Below, one piece after another: positions 1 to 4,872 of a stretch of DNA of 7,051 nt. This stretch comes from Ramlibacter sp. (GTDB lineage Bacteria > Pseudomonadota > Gammaproteobacteria > Burkholderiales > Burkholderiaceae_C): the NCBI GenBank assembly GCA_023701085.1, contig JAMPXR010000127.1, forward strand, positions 1-7,051, written 5' to 3'. The notes under the pieces are model-generated. The model did no database searches. It was not told where the DNA came from and saw nothing but the letters and a program-made list of their open reading frames with translations. The first letter of the stretch is position 1. Every line of letters begins with the position of its first letter. Position numbers and translations under genes: made by a program.

Positions 1-734
1 TGTTCCTCCTGCCTTCCATTCATCGCCACCCCGCGTTCCGCGAGGGTGCGCGGGACATGGCCCCCTTGGCCGCCGGGCTGGGGGCCTGGGCGCTGATGAC
101 CGGGGTGGCCATGGTCAAGTCCGGCATGAGCGTGGTCGAGGCGCTGGCCATGACCTTCCTGGTCTACGCCGGCAGTGCGCAGCTGGCGGCCATTCCGCTG
201 ATCGTCGCGCTCGCGCCGGCCTGGGTGATCCTGGCCACCGCTTTCTGCGTGAACCTGCGCTTCGTCGTCTTCAGCCTGCACTTGCGGCCTTACCTGATGC
301 ACATGCCGCGCTGGCGGCGCCTGCTGACCGGCTACATGACAGCCGACCTGAGTTACGCCCTGTTCACCCGGCGCTTCCCGCACCCCGGCCAGACACCGGA
401 CGAGCGTGCGCAGCAGGAGGCCTATCTCGCGGGAAACTATTTCGTGACCTGGACCGGCTGGATGGCGCCCAGCGTGGCTGGCATCGTGCTGGCCCACCTG
501 ATCCCCAGCGCCTGGGGGTTGGGCTTCGCGGGCGTGCTGTGCCTGGTCGCCGTCATGTGCTCGCTGGCCAGCACGCCGCTGCGGCGGCTGTCGGCGCTGG
601 TGGCGGGGGCCGCGGCGGTCGCCGCCTACGCGCTGCCGCTGAAGCTCAACATCGTGGTGGCGATTGCGGTGGCGGTGGGCGCCAGCTTCTGGCTGGAAAA
701 GAAAATGGTGCCGGCAGCGGGCCAGCCGGTATGA
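1..734 (+). CDS. azlC: AzlC-family branched-chain amino acid export permease, 5'-partial
   Basis: Large subunit of the AzlCD (YgaZH/BrnFE-type) two-component exporter, an inner-membrane protein that moves branched-chain amino acids and sometimes analogues out of the cell. The reading frame is open from base 3 to a TGA at 732-734, giving 243 full visible codons. An internal ATG at 57 is not the start: the in-frame residues before it (HRHPAFREGARDM) are typical of the AzlC N-terminus. The codon straddling the left edge reads ?TG, so the true start could lie exactly there or further left. Family marks include GVAMVKSG, the YAGSAQLAA stretch, NLRF..FSLHLRPYL and TADLSYALF, followed by several hydrophobic helices and a basic tail (EKKM). 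azlD follows after 22 nt, so the two are very likely one operon. The family call is firm; the transported substrate is inferred from the family. Confidence 0.9.
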   Translation, partial: FLLPSIHRHPAFREGARDMAPLAAGLGAWALMTGVAMVKSGMSVVEALAMTFLVYAGSAQLAAIPLIVALAPAWVILATAFCVNLRFVVFSLHLRPYLMHMPRWRRLLTGYMTADLSYALFTRRFPHPGQTPDERAQQEAYLAGNYFVTWTGWMAPSVAGIVLAHLIPSAWGLGFAGVLCLVAVMCSLASTPLRRLSALVAGAAAVAAYALPLKLNIVVAIAVAVGASFWLEKKMVPAAGQPV

Positions 735-756
735 AGGCGGCCACGGAGCTTGGCAC

Positions 757-1095
757 ATGAGCGTGCCCACCGAACTGTGGACCCTGGCCGTCATCGCGGG
801 ACTGGCGGGGGTGACGGTGCTCACGCGCTGCTTCTTCTTCATCCTGGACCGGCCCTGGAGCCTGCCGGGCTGGGCCGAGCGCGCGCTGCAGTACGCACCG
901 GTCGCGGCCCTAGCCGGCGTGATCGCGCCGGAGGTCGTCATGTCCGGCGGCCAGCTGGTGCCGAGCTGGCAGGACGCGCGGCTGTTTTCCGCGCTGGCCG
1001 GCGCGCTGCTGTATTTCTGGCGCCGCAGCGTGCTGCTCACCATCCTCGGCGGCATGGCCGTGTATCTGCCGCTGCACATCGCGCTCGGCTGGTGA
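757..1095 (+). CDS. azlD: AzlD-family branched-chain amino acid export subunit
   Basis: Small membrane subunit that pairs with AzlC to form the branched-chain amino acid exporter. It has 112 residues, normal for AzlD. I start it at ATG 757 because a clear ribosome-binding site, GGAG at 745-748, sits 8 nt upstream. The frame stays open further upstream, but only inside the azlC coding region. The protein is almost wholly hydrophobic, with about four membrane segments near residues 6-26, 43-60, 73-86 and 91-110. The first helix ends in TRCFFF and the middle holds the family-like [17 protein letters not shown]. It lies 22 nt downstream of azlC on the same strand, consistent with co-transcription. 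A short ATG overlapping the azlC stop (731) gives only nine codons and is not a gene. Confidence 0.88.
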   Translation: MSVPTELWTLAVIAGLAGVTVLTRCFFFILDRPWSLPGWAERALQYAPVAALAGVIAPEVVMSGGQLVPSWQDARLFSALAGALLYFWRRSVLLTILGGMAVYLPLHIALGW

Positions 1096-1137
1096 GCGCG
1101 GCGCGGGGCCGGCGAACCGGACATCGCCCGCACTTTT
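1095..1137 (+). terminator. Possible intrinsic terminator after azlCD
   Basis: After the azlD stop, GCGGG (1103-1107) can pair with CCCGC (1127-1131). Inside this, CCGG (1109-1112) pairs with CCGG (1117-1120) around a CGAA loop. Four T residues follow at 1134-1137. The stem is interrupted and the T tract is short, so this is a weak prediction; it would separate azlCD from pgk. Confidence 0.3.
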
Positions 1138-1142
1138 AAAAT
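1118..1142 (+). promoter_or_regulatory. Possible pgk promoter (-10 TAAAAT)
   Basis: An A/T-rich island in otherwise GC-rich DNA contains TAAAAT at 1137-1142, 5 of 6 matches to the sigma-70 -10 consensus, 29 nt before the pgk start codon. No good -35 is seen at 16-18 nt spacing; CGGACA at 1118-1123 is too close (13 nt). The same A/T tract doubles as the tail of the possible azlCD terminator. The evidence is weak. Confidence 0.25.
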
Positions 1143-1171
1143 TACCGATTTTGCCCAAGCGAACCACCGCC

Positions 1172-2365
1172 ATGAACATCCTGCGCTTTTCCGATCTCTG
1201 TGCCCAAGGCAAGGCCAAGGGGCAACGTGTGTTCATACGCGCCGACCTCAACGTGCCGCAGGACGACGCCGGCCACATCACCGAAGACACCCGCATCCGC
1301 GCTTCGGTGCCCTGCATCGAGCTGGCGTTGCAGGCCGGCGCCGCCGTGATGGTCACCTCGCACCTGGGGCGGCCCAAGGAAGGCGAATTCAAGCCGGAGG
1401 ATTCGCTGGCGCCGGTGGCGCAGCGCCTGGCGCAGCTGCTGGGACGCGAGGTTCCCCTGATTCGCGATTGGGTCGCAGGCGTGCAGGTCGCGCCGGGCCA
1501 GCTCGTGCTGCTGGAGAACTGCCGCGTGAACAAGGGCGAGAAGAAGAACGACCCCGAACTGTCCCGCAAGATGGCCGCGCTGTGCGACATCTACGTGAAC
1601 GACGCGTTCGGCACGGCGCACCGGGCCGAGGCTTCGACCCACGGCATCGCCCAATACGCCAGGATCGCCTGCGCCGGGCCGCTGCTGGCGGCCGAGATCG
1701 ATGCCCTCACCCGGGCGCTGGCGCAGCCGCGCCGACCGCTGGTCGCCATCGTCGCCGGGGCCAAGGTCTCCACCAAGCTGACCATCCTGCAGTCGCTGGC
1801 CCGCAACGTGGACCAGCTCATCGTGGGCGGCGGCATCGCCAACACCTTCCTGCTCGCCGCCGGGCTGCCGATCGGCAAGTCGCTGGCGGAGGCCGATCTG
1901 GTGGGCGAGGCCAAGGCCGTGATCGACGCGATGAAGGCGCGCGGCGCGGCCGTGCCGATTCCCACCGACGTCGTGACGGCGAAGACCTTCGCGGCCGATG
2001 CGCCGGCCACGGTCAAGGCGGCCGCCGATGTCGCGGGCGACGACCTGATCCTGGACATCGGCCCCGAGACCGCGCGCCGGCTGGCCGAACAGCTCAAGGC
2101 GGCCGGCACCATCGTCTGGAACGGGCCGGTCGGCGTCTTCGAGTTCGATGCCTTCGCCCACGGCACGGAGACGATCGCGCGCGCCATCGCCGCGTCGAGC
2201 GCGTTCAGCATCGCCGGCGGCGGCGACACCCTGGCGGCGATCGCGAAGTACGGCATCGACAAGCAGGTCGGCTACATCTCGACCGGCGGCGGCGCTTTCC
2301 TCGAAGTGCTCGAAGGCAAGAAGCTGCCGGCCTTCGAGATCCTGGAGCGGCGCGCCAACGGTTAG
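1172..2365 (+). CDS. pgk: Phosphoglycerate kinase
   Basis: Cytosolic glycolytic/gluconeogenic enzyme that transfers phosphate between 1,3-bisphosphoglycerate and ADP to make 3-phosphoglycerate and ATP. It has 397 residues, a full-length single-chain bacterial Pgk. Signature segments run in order: RADLNVP (23-29), TSHLGRP (62-68), [12 protein letters not shown] (115-126) and [11 protein letters not shown] (141-151) in the N-terminal 3-phosphoglycerate-binding half; then VAGAKVSTK (194-202), GPVGVFE (318-324), GGGDT (349-353) and STGGGAFLE (370-378) in the nucleotide-binding half. I chose ATG 1172 ([12 protein letters not shown]). An in-frame TTG at 1151 would add seven non-conserved residues and has no ribosome-binding site. 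No strong Shine-Dalgarno precedes ATG 1172 either. In many Burkholderiales pgk is followed by pyk; here it is followed by ttrS. All key motifs are intact. Confidence 0.97.
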   Translation: MNILRFSDLCAQGKAKGQRVFIRADLNVPQDDAGHITEDTRIRASVPCIELALQAGAAVMVTSHLGRPKEGEFKPEDSLAPVAQRLAQLLGREVPLIRDWVAGVQVAPGQLVLLENCRVNKGEKKNDPELSRKMAALCDIYVNDAFGTAHRAEASTHGIAQYARIACAGPLLAAEIDALTRALAQPRRPLVAIVAGAKVSTKLTILQSLARNVDQLIVGGGIANTFLLAAGLPIGKSLAEADLVGEAKAVIDAMKARGAAVPIPTDVVTAKTFAADAPATVKAAADVAGDDLILDIGPETARRLAEQLKAAGTIVWNGPVGVFEFDAFAHGTETIARAIAASSAFSIAGGGDTLAAIAKYGIDKQVGYISTGGGAFLEVLEGKKLPAFEILERRANG

Positions 2366-2407
2366 AGCCCCCTTGCGGCGTGCGGACGGTGGCACAGGCA
2401 CAAATCC

Positions 2408-2435
2408 CGGCGGCTTGATCCTGGTCAAGCTGCCG
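2408..2435. repeat. 11-bp inverted repeat (hairpin) in the pgk-ttrS gap
   Basis: CGGCGGCTTGA (2408-2418) pairs with TCAAGCTGCCG (2425-2435) across the loop TCCTGG, giving 11 pairs with a single G-T wobble. The core of the repeat is the FNR-type box described separately. No T run follows on the plus strand (the next bases are CGGCCCCGG), so it is a poor intrinsic terminator as written. It could still slow or halt transcription coming out of pgk. Confidence 0.6.
2415..2428 (+). promoter_or_regulatory. FNR/ANR-type box upstream of ttrS
   Basis: TTGAT-CCTG-GTCAA matches the FNR/ANR binding pattern TTGAT-N4-ATCAA at 9 of 10 specified positions, and it matches the TTGAT-N4-GTCAA variant common for ANR/DNR-type regulators exactly. 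Its centre (2421/2422) is about 44 nt before the ttrS start codon. It lies in non-coding DNA between pgk and ttrS, where oxygen control of an anaerobic respiration system is expected. FNR, ANR, DNR and FixK share this site, so the actual regulator is not determined. Confidence 0.65.
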
Positions 2436-2450
2436 CGGCCCCGGCATGCG

Positions 2451-2463
2451 AATAGTCGCAGTG
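2451..2463 (+). promoter_or_regulatory. Putative class II ttrS promoter: -10 element and start point
   Basis: If the box at 2415-2428 acts at the usual class II position (-41.5), transcription would start at G2463. The hexamer at -12 to -7 is then AATAGT (2451-2456), 4 of 6 matches to TATAAT. The predicted start point lies 3 nt before the ttrS ATG, so the mRNA would be nearly leaderless. This is a positional inference, not an observation. Confidence 0.35.
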
Positions 2464-2465
2464 GC

Positions 2466-4238
2466 ATGCTTTCGACCATCCGGCTCCTGTTCACGGCGGC
2501 GCTCCTTGCCGCCGCCGCTGCCGCATCGGCCCGGGACGTGTCGATCGGCGTCTTCGCGTACCAGGGCGAGCGTGCCGCCAGCGCGGACTGGTCGGGCCTG
2601 CTCGACTACCTCAACGGCGCGCTGCCGCAGCATCGCTTCCGGCTCGACCACCACGATGCGGCGGGCCTGCGGCAGGCGATCGCCGACCGCCGCGTCGACC
2701 TGGTCGTCACCAACCCCGGCTACTACATCACGATGGAGGGCGAATTCGGCCTGAGCCGCATCGCCACCCTGTCGGCGCCCCATGTGATGCCCGACCGCGC
2801 GCTCGGATCGACGGTGTTCGCGCGGGCCGACCGCACCGAGCTGCGCGAATTGTCCGCGCTGGCCGGCCAACGGGTCGCCGCGGTCGCCGCGGACGCGTTC
2901 GGCGGCTACCTGATCGCCGCGCGCGAGATGCTGCGCCAGGGCGTGGACAGCGAGTCCGACCTGAAGGAGCTGCGCTTCGTCGGCTTGCCCATGACGCGCG
3001 TGATCGAAGCGGTGCGGCGCGGCGAAGCGGATGCCGGCATCGTTCGGGTCTGCATGCTCGAGCAATTGGCCGACAAGGGCGAGCTCGCGCTGGAAAGCTT
3101 CAGGATCCTCTCGCCCCGGCGCGATGGCGGCCTGCCCTGCGCGCTGTCGACGCCGCTGTACCCGGACTGGCCGATCGCCGTCACCCGCCACACCGACCCC
3201 GCGCTTGCGAAGTCGGTCGCAAGAGCGCTGCTGGCCATGCCGGAGGGCGAAGGGAAAATGAGCTGGTCGGTGCCCGCGGACTACCAGCCGGTGCACGAGC
3301 TGTATCGCGAACTGCGCGTCGGCCCCTATGCCTCGCTGCGCGACGTCACGCCCGCCGGGCTCGCCCGCCGCTTCTGGCCCTGGCTGCTGGGCGTCCTGGC
3401 GCTGCTCGCGGCATGGATCGTCCACACCGTCCGCGTCGAATACCTGGTGCACCGCCGCGCCGCCCAGCTGCAGGAATCCCTGCAGGCGCGGCGACAGGCG
3501 GAGAAGCGCATCCACGAGAGCCAGGAGCAGATGGAGCACCTGTCGCGGCTGTCGGTGCTGGGTGAGCTCTCGGGCACGCTGGCGCACGAAATCAACCAAC
3601 CGCTGACCACCATCGGCACATACGCCCGCAGCGTGCTCAGAAGGCAGTCCGGCGGCACCTTGACGCCCGAAGCCGTGACGGAAGCTTGCACCGAAATCGC
3701 CAACGAGGCCGAGCGGGCCGGCGGGATCGTGCAGCGCATCCGGCACTTTGCGCGCAAGCGCGTCGCCACCCGCGACCCGATCGACCTCGCGGCGATCGCG
3801 CAGGAGGCGATACGCCTGGTCGATGGCATGCTGGCCCGGGCGCCTCACATCGCGGTCGAGGACCGGCGCGTCCAGGCGCGCCGAGTCCTGGCCGATGCCC
3901 CGCAGATCCAGCAGGTGCTGCTCAACCTGGTCAAGAACGCGATCGATTCCAGCCGCGAGCTTCCCGCCGAACGGCAGGCCATCAGGATCGTGATCGAGGC
4001 ATCGGGCGACAGCGTGCTGGCGCATGTGCTCGACGAGGGCGCCGGGCTCGATTCCACGCAGCGCGCGCGCCTGTTCCAGCCCTTTTTCACCACCAAGCCC
4101 GACGGGCTGGGACTGGGCCTGTCCATCTGCAAGACTATCATCGAGGCACACGGAGGCCGGCTGTGGGCCGAGCCCAATCCCGGCGGACGGGGGATGTGTT
4201 TTTCCTTTTCTCTTCCCTGCGATGAACTACCCGCCTGA
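2466..4238 (+). CDS. ttrS: Tetrathionate-sensing histidine kinase TtrS
   Basis: Membrane-bound sensor kinase of the TtrS/TtrR two-component system, 590 residues. A signal peptide (1-23, basic start then an Ala/Leu core, likely cleavage after ASA) precedes a periplasmic PhnD-like binding domain (about 24-295) containing DLVVTNPGYY and STPLYPDWP. One membrane segment follows (303-325), then a coiled-coil linker and the kinase core. The H-box is LAHEINQP with His374 as the phosphorylation site. The N-box has Asn491 (NLVKNA), the G1 box is DEGAGL (523-528), and FQPFFTTK is followed by the G2 box GLGLGL (547-552). All catalytic motifs are intact. I chose ATG 2466 because it begins exactly at the signal peptide; the frame is open upstream only through pgk and the non-coding gap. 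No Shine-Dalgarno is visible. The neighbouring ttrR and ttrA support tetrathionate as the signal, though thiosulfate-type sensors share this architecture. Confidence 0.9.
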   Translation: MLSTIRLLFTAALLAAAAAASARDVSIGVFAYQGERAASADWSGLLDYLNGALPQHRFRLDHHDAAGLRQAIADRRVDLVVTNPGYYITMEGEFGLSRIATLSAPHVMPDRALGSTVFARADRTELRELSALAGQRVAAVAADAFGGYLIAAREMLRQGVDSESDLKELRFVGLPMTRVIEAVRRGEADAGIVRVCMLEQLADKGELALESFRILSPRRDGGLPCALSTPLYPDWPIAVTRHTDPALAKSVARALLAMPEGEGKMSWSVPADYQPVHELYRELRVGPYASLRDVTPAGLARRFWPWLLGVLALLAAWIVHTVRVEYLVHRRAAQLQESLQARRQAEKRIHESQEQMEHLSRLSVLGELSGTLAHEINQPLTTIGTYARSVLRRQSGGTLTPEAVTEACTEIANEAERAGGIVQRIRHFARKRVATRDPIDLAAIAQEAIRLVDGMLARAPHIAVEDRRVQARRVLADAPQIQQVLLNLVKNAIDSSRELPAERQAIRIVIEASGDSVLAHVLDEGAGLDSTQRARLFQPFFTTKPDGLGLGLSICKTIIEAHGGRLWAEPNPGGRGMCFSFSLPCDELPA

Positions 4239-4872
4239 GCAATGCCTTGTTCAAGTCGTGGACGACGACGCGAGCCTGCGCCGCTCGCTGCGCTTCCTGC
4301 TGGAATCGGTGGACTGGAAAGTGCAGTTGCACGCGTCGGCCGAGGAGTTCCTGGAAGTCGTCGCTCCCCTGTCACAACCGAGCTGCCTGCTGCTGGACAT
4401 CCGCATGCCCGCCATGAGCGGCCTGGAGCTGCAGCAGGTGCTGCGCCAGCGCGGCATCGACATCCCGATCATCTTCATGACCGGCCACGCCGACGTGTCG
4501 ATGGCGGTGCAGGCCATGAAGTCGGGCGCCGCCGACTTCATCGAAAAGCCGTTCAAGGACCAGGCGCTGCTCGATGCCGTGGCGGCCGCCATGCGGCGCA
4601 GCGCCGGCGCGCTGCAGGAAAAGCGCATCCGCGACCAGGCGATCGCGCTGCTGGGCAGCCTGTCGCCGCGCGAGCGCGAGGTCGCGCGGCTGGTGGCGCT
4701 GGGGCGGCCCAACAAGCTGATCGCGGCCGCCCTGGGCATCAGCGAAAAAACCGTGCACATCCATCGCCAGCACGTGATGGAAAAGACCGGCGTGTCGTCG
4801 GCCGCCGAGCTGGCCCGCCTGATGCTGCGGGCCGATCCGGCGGCGCTGGACGAGGCCCTCAGGCCGGCCTGA
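4222..4872 (+). CDS. ttrR: Tetrathionate response regulator TtrR (REC + LuxR HTH)
   Basis: Cytoplasmic response regulator, the partner of TtrS, expected to activate the tetrathionate reductase operon when phosphorylated. It has 216 residues and a FixJ-like layout. The receiver domain (about 9-125) has the acidic pair Asp14/Asp15, phospho-acceptor Asp59 in LLLDIRMP, Thr87 (FMTGHAD) and Lys109 (IEKPF). After a short helical linker comes a LuxR-type helix-turn-helix (about 146-203) with LSPREREV, IAAALGISEKTV and HRQHVMEKTG. The start is ATG 4222, inside the end of ttrS (17-nt overlap). The sequence before it is pyrimidine-rich with no Shine-Dalgarno, so translation is probably coupled to ttrS. 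Its last 14 nt overlap the end of ttrA on the other strand. The class is certain; the TtrR assignment rests on context. Confidence 0.9.
   Translation: MNYPPEQCLVQVVDDDASLRRSLRFLLESVDWKVQLHASAEEFLEVVAPLSQPSCLLLDIRMPAMSGLELQQVLRQRGIDIPIIFMTGHADVSMAVQAMKSGAADFIEKPFKDQALLDAVAAAMRRSAGALQEKRIRDQAIALLGSLSPREREVARLVALGRPNKLIAAALGISEKTVHIHRQHVMEKTGVSSAAELARLMLRADPAALDEALRPA
4859..4872. repeat. Perfect 14-bp palindrome forming the ttrR/ttrA tail-to-tail overlap
   Basis: TCAGGCCGGCCTGA reads the same on both strands. It is exactly the region shared by the two convergent genes, so both proteins end in Arg-Pro-Ala-stop from the same bases. It could fold as a 5-bp stem with a CCGG loop, but there is no T tract to make it a convincing terminator. 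A competing 7-bp hairpin is possible between CGGCCTG (4865-4871) and CAGGCCG (4883-4889). Confidence 0.7.

Noticed and set aside
1151..1171. Earlier TTG start for pgk at 1151
   Set aside because: It adds MPKRTTA, which is not typical of Pgk, has no ribosome-binding site, and ATG 1172 gives the normal N-terminus.
2415..2465. In-frame TTG at 2415 as an alternative ttrS start
   Set aside because: It would put the start inside the FNR-type box and add charged residues in front of an otherwise clean signal peptide.
1142..2494. Minus-strand open frame (450 codons) opposite pgk
   Set aside because: Arg/Gly/Asp-rich with no family resemblance; it covers the intact, highly conserved pgk and is a GC-driven shadow.
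2446..2754. Plus-strand 102-codon frame starting at ATG 2446, just before ttrS
   Set aside because: It overlaps the TtrS signal peptide and sensor domain out of frame and encodes an Arg/Ser/Thr-rich product without structure; there is no ribosome-binding site.
2205..4151. Long minus-strand open frame (648 codons) opposite ttrS, extending back over the end of pgk
   Set aside because: It is the antisense shadow of real genes in GC-rich DNA: composition is low-complexity Arg/Gln/Gly/Ala/Asp-rich, no recognisable domain is seen, and the plus-strand TtrS motifs are complete.
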